A DNA stretch of 64,000 nucleotides from Alisma plantago-aquatica (Eukaryota; Streptophyta; Magnoliopsida; Alismatales; Alismataceae): the NCBI GenBank assembly GCA_963693085.1, contig OY856413.1, positions 545,383,379-545,447,378 of the forward strand. The letters are read 5' to 3'. Under the pieces are notes generated by a model. It made no database searches. It was not told the origin of the DNA and saw nothing but the letters and a program-made list of their open reading frames with translations. Position 1 is the stretch's first letter. Every line of letters begins with the position of its first letter. This document shows positions 49,601 through 60,873 of the stretch, piece after piece. The position numbers and the translations under genes were made by a program.

Positions 49601-50313
49601 GTTGGGCTAGATGGAGCTCTAGGAGACCTTCTTCTCCAAAAAGGGGTTGTCTTATACCTTAGAGCACTTGGTTCCACAGAAAAATAGTGTGGACTCATTG
49701 ATCCAGGTTAGAGGAAAGAGAAAGCAAGAATAGTTTTGTACTTGGGCAAGGAAGGGGTAAATATAGCCCATGGATAAGAATAGAAGCAAGCATGAGGTGT
49801 AAAAGTAGCTTCCCCATGTGTATATAGCCTTAAATTATTAAGAATATACAAGAACACACACAAGAAGCTCCCCCACCATCCCTATTGACCTTCATGGCTT
49901 TCCCTTGTCGAATTTCCCAGCCAATCACATAATTCATTAGTTGGTAGCTACTAAAGGTAGCTCATCCATGAAGGGGTAAACCCTAAAATACCCTTGATGA
50001 AAATGCCTTCAAACCATGGCTCAACTAGGATCCCCATGGCTCAAAAATATTAAGAATGATAATATAACATCTAAGGAACATAATGTATCTGATAAATTGA
50101 AAAGAAAACCCCTCAATTGGGTAAATTGCAGAAAAGTCCAAAATGTACATAAAATTGCATAACTTGCTCAAATAGTGTCCAAATTGGACCAAATTTAAAA
50201 TTTAAGCTTGTATTATGATTTAAAACATATAAAAAGGTTATATTAGGGTTATAAGAATTCAATTATGTTAATTAAGCTCATTCAACTCATTAAGCAAGTT
50301 CAGGGGCCTTACA
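46614..50313 (-). mobile_element. 3' LTR of the minus-strand chromovirus (probable)
   Basis: On the minus strand it would start TGTAAGGCCCCTGAACTTGC at 50313, beside the chromodomain, and end TGTGTCACA at 46614 inside the coding stub of Z. TGTAAGGCCCC-type starts and very long LTRs fit the Del/Tekay clade. A minus-strand TATA-like box (GGCTATATTTACC) lies at about 49763. No second LTR is present, so the limits rest on TG...CA ends and context only. Confidence 0.5.
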
Positions 50314-50349
50314 ACTATAAACCACTAACAAGGATTTTGCCCAGAAATC

Positions 50350-50610
50350 CTACGCAAAAAGAGATGGGTATTTTCTATGCATCTCATTCTCCATTTCCCA
50401 TGTGGATTCATCTATGCCGTGATGATTCCACAAAAACTTCACTAGTATTATATCTTTTCTCTTCAACTTTTTCACCCTTCTATCCAAAATCAACAGAGGA
50501 TCTTCAACATAGGAGATATCCCCATCTAACTCAACCTCTACTGGTTGGATTGTCTGGTCAGTATATGGATGACATTTCCTCAACATAGAGATGTGAAAGA
50601 CATTATGCAA
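50350..50610 (-). pseudogene. pol: Chromodomain end of chromovirus integrase
   Basis: Open frame MHNVFHISMLRKCHPYTDQT, then YVEDPLLILDRRVKKLKRKD, ILVKFLWNHHGIDESTWEME. This is the integrase C-terminus and the chromodomain typical of Del/Tekay chromoviruses; the conserved W-x-x-H and E-x-T-W-E pattern is present. Chromodomains steer insertion to heterochromatin. It lies directly before the 3' LTR, the usual place. Confidence 0.85.
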
Positions 50611-51560
50611 TCTATGTACCTATGGTGGTAGCTCCAACTTATATGCTACCTTTCCAACATGAGCTAGGACAGGGTATGGTCCCATAAATCTGGGAGCCAA
50701 CTTACCCTTCTTTCCAAACCTCAACACACCTTTCCAAGGAGAAACCTTAAGATATACTCTATCTCGCACTTGGAACTCAAGTGGTTTGCATCAGTTATCT
50801 ACATAAGATTTCTTCCTATCATGGGTTGCTTTCAACTGTTGTTGTATCACTTTAATCTTTTCTGTAGTCTATTGTACAAGCTTAGGACCCAAAAGTTGAT
50901 ATTCACATGTCTCATGCCAGCAAAGAGGAGATCGACATCATCTCCCTTATAGAGCCTTATAAGGAGCCATATCTATGATTCTTTGATATATATTGTTGTA
51001 TGCAAACTCTATCAGAGTCAGATGTACATCCCAACTACCAAGAAATTGCAGCACGCATGCCCTCAAGAGATCCTATAAAGTCTAAATAGTCCTTTCAGAC
51101 TGGCTATCGATCTGTGGATGAATAGCTATGCTGAATCTCAGCTATGTTCCTATTGTAGAATGCAGATGCTCCCAAAAATGACTTGTAAACTGTGGACCTC
51201 TATTAGAAACTATAGTCACTGGAATGCCATGCAGACAGACTATCTCATCAACATATATGTGTACCAATTTCTCTGTTGTAAATGTCATCTTAACTGGTAG
51301 AAAATGAGCTAACTTAGTCAATCTTCCCACTATCACCTATATGGAATCATGGCCCTTGGTTGTCCTAGGAAGACCAACCACAAAGTCCATAGTAATATGA
51401 TCCCATTTCCACTGTGGTATTGGCAAGGATTGTAATGTCCCTGTAGGCTTCTAGTGCTCACCCTTCACCTGTTAACAAACTGGACATTTGGAAATGAACT
51501 CTGCCACATCACACTTTAGACCTAGCCACCAATACATGTCTTTCAAGTTTTGGTACATCT
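50611..51560 (-). pseudogene. pol: Chromovirus integrase, catalytic Asp changed
   Basis: On the minus strand: the zinc-binding His-Cys region (CPVC, then QVKGEH and [17 protein letters not shown]), then [17 protein letters not shown] and VGRLTKLAHFLPVK, then IPVTIVSNRGPQFTSHFW. The second catalytic Asp of the DDE triad (family SDRGP) is Asn here (51202-51204). Stops are scattered, for example within VC-stop-QVKGEH. The fold is clear but inactive. Confidence 0.83.
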
Positions 51561-52572
51561 TGGTACTTCTAGGATGCATTGCATGCATGGAGGAGTGAGC
51601 CTCCACAAGTACCATCTTCCTCAACCCATCAACATCAGGAACTACTATCCTATTGTGGTAACAAACTGTACCATCATATCCCTCATGAAATCCGTCATAC
51701 TTTTCACTACCAATCCCTGATCAGATATTATGTATCACAATATCATTCTGTTATGCATCATGAATTTGCTTTCTCAAGGTAGGTTTCACTTGTAATTGTG
51801 CCAACAATCCTGCCATCAAGGAAACTTCTAGTTGTACATTCATCTGGTGAAGAGACACTAGCATATCTCTCTTATGGAACATCAAGGAATTTAATTATGC
51901 ATTATTTATCGTTGATAATGAAGATGACTTTCTACTCAATGCATCAGCTACCACATTCACTTTCCCTGGATGGTAGTCTATTGTGCAATCATAATCCTTA
52001 ATCAGCTCCATCCATCTCCTCTACCACATATTCAACTCCTATTTTGAGAAGATATACTGTAGATTCTTGTGGTCAGTGAAGATCTGACACTTTTCTCCAT
52101 AAAGATAGTGTCTCCAGATCTGTAAAGGTATGGACCACCGCTACAAGCTCTAGATCATGTGTTGGGTAATTCTCCTCATGTTTCTTAAGCTGTTGTGAAG
52201 CAAAGAAATCACATTTGTATCCTTCATCAACATGCATCCCAACCCATTCTTTGAAGCATCACAAAAGACAATATAGCATTTTCCTTACTCTGGCAGTACT
52301 AACACTGGTGCACTAGTCAACTTTTCTTTCCAAAGCTGGAAAGAACATTGACACTTATCATTCCAAGCAGAAGGAACATCCTTCCTTGTTAACCTAATTA
52401 GGGGTAATGCTATAGAACTAGTCTTTAATGAACCTCCTGTAGTAACCTGCCACACCGAGGAAACTACGGATCTCTTTCGGTGTCTTTGGTTGTTCCCATT
52501 ATAGTACAAATTCCACTTTCTTGGGATCAACACAAATGCCTTTACAGATATAACATGGCCCAAAAAAGACAC
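51561..52572 (-). pseudogene. pol: Chromovirus RNase H and end of RT
   Basis: At the right end it reads SFLGHVISVKAF (the conserved FLGHVIS at the end of RT), then WNDKCQCSFQLWKEKLTSAP, the start of RNase H. Further left, the minus strand carries short matches to the RNase H region ([14 protein letters not shown] near 51970, KYIFSQ-like near 52050) with frameshifts. Confidence 0.75.
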
Positions 52573-52625
52573 TTTAGATAACTAGAATTCACACAAAAGA
52601 CACTTTAGATAACTAGAATTCACAC
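52564..52625 (-). repeat. 31-bp tandem duplication inside chromovirus RT
   Basis: A 31-bp unit beginning AAAAGACACTTTAGATAACT occurs twice in direct succession (52564-52594, 52595-52625). It shifts the frame between the KFSMCEF and VSFLGHVIS motifs. Confidence 0.93.
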
Positions 52626-53100
52626 ATGCTGAACTTAGCATATAGTTGATGTTGCCTCAACAAAGTCAATGCATGGCGAAGGTGTTTCTCATGAAGTTGA
52701 CTATCCTGGGAGTATATCAAGATATCATCTATGAACACGACCACACACTTATCAAGATAAGGTATAAACTCCCTATTCATTAGATCCATAAAAGTTGCAG
52801 GTGCATTGGTTAGCCCAAACGGCAAAACTACAAACTCATAATTACCATACCTATTCCTAAAATCTGACTTGGGTATGTCATCAGTCTTAATTCTTAACGG
52901 ATGGTAACCTAACTTTAGGTCTATCTTTGAAAACACAGTTGCACCTCTCAACTAATCAAAATGATCATCAATCCTTGGTAAAGGATACTTATTCTTTATT
53001 TTCACATTGTTCAACTATCTGTAGTCTATACACAACATCATTGAACCATCCTTCTTTTTAACAAACAACACAGGAGCACCCCAAGGGGACGTGCTCGGCT
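52613..53100 (-). pseudogene. pol: Chromovirus reverse transcriptase core
   Basis: Open block 52951-52613: [20 protein letters not shown] (first catalytic Asp), [20 protein letters not shown], then [20 protein letters not shown], where the FIDD box (52724-52729) keeps both aspartates. Upstream to about 53100 there is a broken stretch matching the RT N-terminal region ([19 protein letters not shown]). The core is intact apart from the downstream duplication. Confidence 0.87.
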
Positions 53101-53179
53101 TGATAAAACCCTTCTCTAACAGTTCTTGTAACTATTTCTTTAACTCATGCATCTCTATTGGTGCCATTATGTATGATGA

Positions 53180-53640
53180 CTATGCTATGGGTTGTGTTCC
53201 AAGAACAAGATTGATCTCAAACTCAATCTCTCTAGGAGGGGGAATGCTAGGAAATTCCTCAAGAAAGACATCCTCAAATTCTTGCACCACTAGCACCTCC
53301 TGGATACTAGGACCTACTGCCTTGGTATCCACAACATGAGCTAAGAAAGCCTCACATCCTTGTCTCATCAACTGCTCAACTGTCATAGCTGACATCAAAC
53401 ATGTAACAAGAATCTTCCTATCACCCTAAAAAATCCACTGTATATCTCCATCATGGAACGTCGCCACCTTAGTACTATAGTCCAAGACTACCTTGTATTT
53501 TTCCAAGGTATCCATTCCTAGGATTACATCAAAACAATGCATGTCAAGTGGCAAAATATCTACTTGAATGTTGTGTCTAGAGAAAGAAGGAACACAAGAA
53601 GGACATACTTCCCACAACTCACTACCAAAAAAAGATGATT
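53180..53640 (-). pseudogene. pol: Chromovirus protease C-terminal part and protease-RT linker
   Basis: 53617-53426 reads VDILPLDMHCFDVILGMDTL, then YKVVLDYSTKVATF, the C-terminal half of a Ty3/gypsy protease. The catalytic Asp-Ser/Thr-Gly part would lie further right but is absent. 53398-53180 reads VVQEFEDVFLEEFPSIPPPR, IEFEINLVLGTQPIA, the conserved linker before RT. The element is truncated at about 53640: gag, the protease N-terminus and the 5' LTR are missing. Confidence 0.82.
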
Positions 53641-56411
53641 TAGCTACACTAATCCTACGTACATTTATTTTATTTGTAGTTAAAGTGATTTTTCCTTACA
53701 AAATATAATAATGTAACCAAAAATAATATAGTTGATTCCAATGCCTACAAAATATCTACATACTCCAAGTAGCTACAAACAAAATGCTCTTTCCAACTCT
53801 TCCAAATCTTTATACATAGCTCCTAAACAACCATACTGTCCAAAATTTATAAACTCTTCCGCATAGAGTCTCTCATTACAACAAAACTCAATAAGGTCAA
53901 AGGCTATATTTTCGGAGAGACCCCAACACTGACACATTTAATCATCCTTGAGCAATATGATTTATTTGTTTAACTATTGCTCCATTCACAGTTTGAAAAA
54001 AAAAATTGTGGCCCCACTTTTCACTCGTGGAGCGTACCATTTATTTTTACTTCAAATTGCCAAATTGCGCCAACCAAATCTTATACAAATTTGAAAAGAT
54101 ACTTTTTTCCATGGCGCATACTAAAATTTACTTCTCCCTCCACTCACACAAACCAATATAATTCCTTTCCACCGATCCCAGATTTTTCTCACCAACCTTC
54201 TTTCATTTTGCCTCTTTTCATTCTCGATCATCCTCCCTACTAATATGTCTTGTTAACATCACTTCCCCAATAGCTCCATCCTGCTATGCTACCTACTACA
54301 AATCAGCTTTTCTAATTCTTGTGTTGTACACAATTGGTACTGCATTCTTGAAACTGGAATCAATCAAGCATTAATCGGCATGTGCTTCCCCAGTTGCGTT
54401 AGCACACACTGCTCCATCTAGTTGGCATAGAAGCACAATACAACTTTGTTACATCTTCATTCAGTTGTAGCCGTCAAAGGATCCTACAGGTTGCTGCTAA
54501 AAAGATGCTTCAGGTGGACAACTTAGGTGCTCGAAATATCCAGATAAGTCGAAGCATTTCATTTAAATTAAATGTTTGACCTCAATTCTGATTTCCTACC
54601 TTCCTATACATATTATCACTGTACCAAACTCTCCCAGGTTTTGTATCTTATGTTATGCATATAATGGCAAAATAGGTGATCGCAAAAATGCCTAAAAGAA
54701 CGAGCCAATCATTTGTTGATCTAAGATGGCTTGGCTAATCATTTAACAGGTCTAAGTCAATTGCATTGTTGTATTGAATCCATTGTTCTTAATTGTGTTC
54801 AATTGTTTCTTCTTTTATTCTTTTATATGACAAGACAATACCAACCCTGTTTTGTTCTACAACCATTATCTATATGATTTGTAAATTAATTCTCCTAGAG
54901 CCATCATAGTTTGAACAAAGTGAAAAATTTAAATTAATTTGAGTTGAAATTTTTGTAATCAAGAGTCTACACGAGGCTGTAAAAGGGAGAGAATGTTAGA
55001 TATAACGTGCAACAGACTAGAAGTTGCATATTGAATTCAAGCCCATTTAATGAATACGAGATAAATAAATTCTTTAATCGGTAATTGGGTCTATCTTTAT
55101 AATTTATTTTTAAATTATGATTATGATGATCATTTGTCTATTAGTTTTTTACATTCACATATTTTGGTGAAGTAGGAACATGTATCTTTGATGTCGTTGA
55201 TCTTAGGAAAACTATTCTAATATTATGATGTTTACTTGACTGTCTTGGTTAACGTGGGACATATGGATATGTCAATGCAAACCTGCAACTTACTATGTTT
55301 CATTCTCTTTATATATAGTTATCCTTTAGGAAATATATTTGTCTATGTTACTCTTCTCTATTTTGATGTATCATCATCTTTTGAAAATTCTAAGATTTAC
55401 TTAAATCTTATATTAGTTCTATTATTCGACTCATAATCTGTGATAGGTGCTAATGTTTATTTGTTGTTAAATTTGTTACTGACATATACAATTTTTGGAC
55501 ATGGCTGGATAATAAAATGTATGAGGAAATTTTTAAAAATGAGAGTGATGGCTAGATGATGATACAAGAAAAGATGTATGCACAAAGAGCAATATATCCT
55601 CACCCAAGGTACTATTGTCTTCCGTTGAAGTCTTAATACAAAATACTAATAGTGTAGTAACAACTTTACTAGTTGTATAATATGTAAGCAACAACTCAAT
55701 ACGTGTTTCAAAATATAAAACATTGTACTAGTATTTAATAACTTTTGGGGGTTAGGTAAATGTTTTTACATGTAATGGATATCTAAGGAGAATGCTTACC
55801 TATCAGTATGTAATTTCTATTATTGAGTTCAGGATTATTAGATAAATTTAGTCTTTTTACTTTTGTCCTCTCACGTATGATTATTAATCATAACTCACTT
55901 TTTGGCTAACTAGATCGATGGGCATAAGCTTAACCTGCATGCTATAGTGACCAAAATCGTATGTTTAATGGTCGACTTGATCTAGCATTCGAATAGTTGG
56001 AGTCTCATCGATGCAAGGACCTTTTTTTGTAGCTAGAAATGAAGGTACATATTCTGGTGTTTGAGATGGCATTACTAAGGAACATAATGGTTTATTCTGT
56101 ATGATATGTTTGGTGTCCCTTCTGCAAAAACAATGGGGCATGACATGCTCAACAGAAACAATCACAAATTCTCATAATTCAACAAACTATGCACTCAATA
56201 GGATGATGTATGTACTAAATTTCACCAGCTAGAAGCATGCATGATCTGATAATGATGGTATGTTTTTTGGCCCCTACGAAACTAGTGTTTTCCCTGTGAT
56301 AGATTTTAGAGTTCTCAACTGATGTCAATTGCTTTTTCAACTAATTTTCTTAGAACTTTAAAAATCTAAACTAATATATGACACATAATTGATTTTATCT
56401 TCTGTAATGTT
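53641..56411. other. Unassigned AT-rich DNA between chromovirus and CACTA element
   Basis: No family motif in any frame. The longest forward ORF (53977-54243) is Phe/Pro/Ser-rich and unconvincing. It may be anciently decayed element DNA or intergenic host DNA. Confidence 0.35.
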
Positions 56412-56414
56412 ATA

Positions 56415-56428
56415 CACTACTACAGAAA
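56415..56428. repeat. CACTA terminal inverted repeat (left end)
   Basis: CACTACTACAGAAA, the typical terminus of plant CACTA transposons. The partner is outside the window. Confidence 0.85.
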
Positions 56429-56436
56429 CGGCCTTT

Positions 56437-56880
56437 GGCGTCGGTCGTTTAACCCCATTTGGCGTCGGTTTCCGACCGACGCCTATGTGGGCGCCGCTAA
56501 AGGTTGAACACTTCGGCGTCGGTTTTTTAACCGACGCCTATTTGTCTTATTGGCGTCGGTTGTTTAGTAAATAACCGCCGCCAAAAGTGTTCGCGCCACA
56601 GAAAATGGCGTCATCTAGGGCACTTTGTGCGTCGGTTATTTACTACACAACCGACGCCTATATGGCCGTGCTTCCCTGCACGGCCGTGCTTCCCTGCACG
56701 GCCGTGTTATTACTATAGGCGTCGGTTTTATATGAATAACCGACGCCATTTACACCACGGCCGTGCTATCCTGCACGGTTGGGTTGTTTGTACTATTAGG
56801 CGGCGGTTTTATCAAATAACCGACGCTGTATGTCTTTGCTGACGGTTTTCGATAAATAACCGACGCCTATTTATATATTT
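56437..56880. repeat. CACTA subterminal repeat array
   Basis: GGCGTCGGT and its complement ACCGACGCC occur many times (direct at 56437, 56461, 56515, 56552, 56718; inverted at 56475, 56530, 56650, 56739, with further degenerate units). Several pairs form short hairpins, for example 56515-56538 with a 10-bp stem and 4-base loop. A second motif, the palindrome GCACGGCCGTGC, recurs at 56660-56780. Such arrays are binding sites for the TNPA protein in En/Spm. The high GC and CpG content contrasts with the AT-rich surroundings. Confidence 0.85.
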
Positions 56881-56930
56881 TTTTTTTCATATCAGTTTGC
56901 AGGCCTGCTGTGGCTGGTCAGCAGGATGAG

Positions 56931-56962
56931 AACCTGCAGTTCAGTTTTCTGAACTGCAGGTT
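56931..56962. repeat. Perfect 14-bp inverted repeat with TTTT loop
   Basis: AACCTGCAGTTCAG, four T, then the exact complement CTGAACTGCAGGTT. It lies between the subterminal array and the TNPA-like stop codon, in the 3' untranslated part. The word AACCTGCA occurs again at about 57000. Confidence 0.9.
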
Positions 56963-57131
56963 TACGACATCCATTGATATCAGCCTACAAACAGGCCGCA
57001 AACCTGCAAAAGTCACAAGCAAAATTCTACACAAGTACATACATTCAGACATCAATTCAATTCTCACATTCACACATATAGAAACATTCAAATACATGTA
57101 TTAACATTCAGAAATATTCATTTACATAGTA

Positions 57132-60100
57132 TCATTCATTATCGCTATCAACATCCCAATTATATCTTAAAGTTGCCACTGCTTGTATGGCTTTTGCCCA
57201 TTCTTCTCTTACTTCATTTAATGCTTCCATCGTATATGGAGCATGTATATTTTTTAAACGTTTACCTGTAGTGTTGTCAGTTTTAAACACCTGCAAAGAG
57301 AATGATGTATATATATAAGTAATAATATAAAAATAATATAAGATTGATATATTGCATACTAACTAATGAGACTATATATAATACCTCATGTATGGTATCG
57401 ATGTCCAATGCGGCATATTTGATAATCATCTGCATAAATCGCATCACATAGTATGCGCATGCCCAGCCATTGTCTTGTGTAGCACACTATAAATTGAAAC
57501 ATACAAAATAATACAACTAAGCACAATTCACATCAATAATATATATATTCGAGTCGGGAACTTACGTGTACGTTCTGCCAATTTATTAGCTGGTTCTTTT
57601 TCCTTGGGACCGTTCCTCCAGCCTTTTTGAATGCATCTAAACCCCTACATGTTAATATAACACAATAAATTGCATAAGTAAATAGTAATGTAATAAAAGA
57701 TGTTAACGGATATAAAAATGAAATATTTCTCACCAGAATAATGGCATTCTCATTACGTGTCCAATTTTAGTGTTCAATGTACTCCCCGCAGGATCTAGAT
57801 AATAAACAGTGAATGTCCCGGGGACAATAACTAGTAACTCCCAATGTCTACCGCTAGAAGTAAGAAGTTAACAATTAATAACTCAAAATGCAAAATAAAA
57901 ATGGAATTTTCTTAAGTCCAAATTATAAATAAAGTAAACTTACTTGACATTGAATGGAGCTATTATTATCGTCTTCTTTTGCTGACCAAAAATTGTAAAA
58001 GCATCTATACAGTATTGTTGAACATTATCAGGGTCTTTAGCTACCAAACTAATCAATGATGGAATCAAAAATCCCACATGATCAAATGCAAATTGTTTGC
58101 AATGATCTTCGACTAGGTAGCTGCAAAACATATAGGCGTATGCATTAATATATAAGAAACCAGATCACCGGATCTTACACAAGGTATATGGATGTATAAA
58201 CAAGATCTCACCTTATCCATGTCTCTATCATTGATGTATTCAGCCAATCATACATAAACAACTCAATAATATCTTGTATAAATAAAGAGCTATCGTATGA
58301 TTGACCTGCATAATCTGCATCTAAAGAAATAATTATAGGGCAATGTACATTATGTGCCCGTAGCCAACATGCCATTCCCCTACAAGCAGGACCTAACGGG
58401 TATGTTAGGTCAGTTGGAACCCAATCGGGTAATGCGGGAAGTGGAAGTGGAGGCCTAGGTGCTCCTGGTGTCTTCTTTTTAACCTATACATATAATTTCA
58501 GATCAGTTGACATCATATATACACATTAACAGTCTAAATCAATGTAAATTTATCTTACAATTTCAGTCGTGTAGACGACATCTGCTTTGGGCCACAATAT
58601 CACCCCTCCTTCTGCATCAGCAAGTCTATCAATATCCGGGTGGGGATATGGCAATGTAGCTTCTCTCCAATCAGGTAACACACGTATCGGGCTCACACGA
58701 ACGTAGCCCTGTGGCATTGGAGTCCCGTGAAACATTGCCCCAGGAAGGGACGGGTAAGCCTGCGCCTCTGCAACAACGTAGTCTTGCATTCTTAAGCGGC
58801 ATGGCTTCAATGCCTACAAATTTATGTAAAGAATATTATACATATATACATATCATCTTGAAAACATAACAACTTGAAAAGACTAACTACAATGTCATAA
58901 ACAATACTTACAGCAGACGTGCTAGGCGATGGGTCTCCAGGATTACTCGCAGTCTGTGCATCAGGAGAAGAGTGGGTCACCATAGGCGTATTGGAAGCCT
59001 GAGATGCCTGCCACCGCAGCAATTCTTCCTTGACCTTCTCAGCAACTACATCGTTGATCTTCTTAGCAACTAAATCCTCAACTCTCTTATTCTCCTATAC
59101 ATGGATAAAAGAAACATTAGCTTCTTATTAATGAATTTCCTTTTGCAGTAACATTCTAAAAAAAGAATAGGTTACCTCTTCTTGAGAAAGTCCCGCTCTG
59201 GGTTTGCGCTGGGATGGCCCAAAGAATGCTTTGATGCCAACACCAGCGCCGGCACCTCTAACACGTCCAGGATGCTCTGGGTTACCCAGAGCAACTGTCA
59301 ATTCATCCCTTGTGCCCTGAGGGATGAATGTGCCTTGTTTCCTCTGCTCGTGCAGCTCCCGCTAATCACCATAAACAGAAATTGGTAAGTTAACACCACA
59401 AATAAGCAATATTCAAACGATTTCTCTAAGAGTTGTATTTTACCATTTTTGCATCCGCCTCAGCAGTTACAGGCTTCTTTATTTCACCCTTCTTGTTTTG
59501 CCTGCTAGCTATCCAGATATCATGGCGAGGCATGGGTGTGGCAGACTCCTGAGTAGGAGCAGACTCCTGAGTAGCCGCAGACTCCGCCTGTAGTCTTTGG
59601 CGAACGCTTGCATAGCCTTTTGGACCCATAGTGTGGTCATGCACATTCAGTGCACGCCTTGCTTTTTGTGCGTCACTGAGGGCCTAGTTAGTATGCACAT
59701 TAATGATTTGGTTAGTAGCACTAAATACTAATCTTGAATAGGTGAATACAATGTATATTAATTAAATTAGGAGTGACACCTAATACCAACAAAATTGTCA
59801 CCTAATTAATTAAATTAGGAGTGAATACAATGTATATTAATTAAATTAGGAGTGACACCTAATCTTGAATAGGTGAATACTAACCTTGAATTCTTCAGAT
59901 TTTCTTGAAGCAACAAAATTGTCCCAATCTTCTTTGTCCAAGAAGTTCCATTGTTCAAGGGCTGACTTCTTCTTCTTATCACCCTCTTTTATGTATTCTC
60001 TGTTCAGATTTGTCCTATAATTCCTAAGCATCTTTCCAGCGCGTTGCATCACATTTTTACGATGCAACTTCTCATCCAATGCAAACAGATTCTGTAAAAT

Positions 60101-60682
60101 AGAAATGTTATTAACTAGTATCCAAAATAGAATTGCAAATAATAGAATTTGTAATCTACAAAATAGAATTGCAAATAATAATAACTCACGCATAAATCCT
60201 TCCATATCAAGTCTTTTTTCCCTTGAGGAACTTTATGCCAATTGTCATACTTAACACCACAATGGCTCCGAGTGGTACACCCAAGATAGTTCACAAAATT
60301 ATTGCGGTTCACTCCAATTGGATTTCCTCCATTATCAAACTCCACCACCAATTTAGATCCACTACCACTTAGCGCTAATAACTTCTTCAACAGAGTGATG
60401 CCCCTTTTCTTGTTAAGTGTCTGGTGTTGCGCATCAAGTTGCTCCAGTGCTTCAGTGGGTACAGGTGCATCAACCTAAAATTTGACAAAAATAAAACACA
60501 CTAACTTAGCCCAATATAGAAATATAGGATATATGACATAACTAGAAGATAATGAATTTTATAGAAATACAGGATATGTTTTTAGAACTTACATTAGTAT
60601 CCTCGCCATGCTCGTCATGGACAGCATGCTCATCATGGACTTCATGCTCATTATGGACATCATGCTCATCATGGTCAGCCAT
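57132..60682 (-). CDS. TNPA-like CACTA protein: Transposase_24 (Ptta/En/Spm) plus C-terminal Ulp1 protease; 13 exons, 784 aa
   Basis: Exons (minus strand): 60682-60593, 60474-60190, 60091-59885, 59683-59444, 59361-59176, 59094-58912, 58813-58559, 58483-58212, 58120-57944, 57853-57734, 57644-57566, 57486-57385, 57290-57132. All introns are GT-AG and all phases agree; the coding length is 2355 nt. Start: MADHDEHDVHNEHEV, a His/Asp/Glu-rich head of 30 residues. Exons 2-5 (residues 31-336) form the plant Ptta/En/Spm Transposase_24 region: NNFVNYLGCTTRSHCGVKYD, VHDHTMGPKGYAS, TVALGNPEHPGRVRGAG. Residues 337-397 are a charged linker. The C-terminal part is a Ulp1/C48 protease with His635 (GRHWELLVIV), Asp652 (YYLDPAG), Gln702 and Cys708 (QDNGWACAYYVMRF) all present. 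TNPA-type proteins bind the subterminal repeats; the role of the Ulp1 domain in plant CACTA elements is not established. The stop is TGA at 57132-57134. Confidence 0.85.
59749..59864. repeat. Duplicated block within intron 3 of the TNPA-like gene
   Basis: ACAATGTATATTAATTAAAT plus TAGGAGTGACACCTAAT occurs at about 59749-59785 and again at 59828-59864. GAATAGGTGAATAC flanks both, so this is an imperfect duplication with a period of about 79 bp that does not affect the splice sites. Confidence 0.8.
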
Positions 60683-60696
60683 CTGAAAATGTCATT

Positions 60697-60862
60697 AAAA
60701 AGGCAAACATTTAGCATTTCTATTAACTAGAAAAAGACAAACATTTAGCATTTGTATTAACTAGAAAAAGGCAAACATTTAGCATTTGTATTAACTAGAA
60801 AAAGGCAAACATTTAGCATTTGTATTAACTAGAAAAAGGCAAACATTTAGCATTTGTATAAA
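60697..60862. repeat. 34-bp tandem repeat between the two CACTA genes
   Basis: Nearly five copies of a unit containing GGCAAACATTTAGCATTTGT followed by ATTAACTAGAAA. The CAAACATTT word falls at 60704, 60738, 60772, 60806 and 60840, exactly 34 bp apart. It fills the 190-bp gap between the tnp2 stop (60874) and the TNPA-like start (60682), so it may act in the promoter or leader of the TNPA-like gene or in splicing between the genes. Confidence 0.93.
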
Positions 60863-60873
60863 CATACATGTCT

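Larger units (their letters stand above)
46614..53640 (-). mobile_element. 5'-truncated Del/Tekay-like chromovirus, minus strand
   Basis: The minus-strand order protease, RT, RNase H, integrase, chromodomain, LTR is that of Ty3/gypsy chromoviruses. The left end interrupts the coding stub of element Z, so this element inserted later than Z. The right end is cut at about 53640 with no gag or 5' LTR. Confidence 0.75.

Noticed and set aside
56627..56842. Forward ORF rich in RPCFPA-type repeats
   Set aside because: It is a translation of the CACTA subterminal repeat array.
60697..60862. Regular 34-bp repeats that might suggest a CRISPR array
   Set aside because: Units are directly adjacent with no unique spacers, and the setting is a plant transposon.
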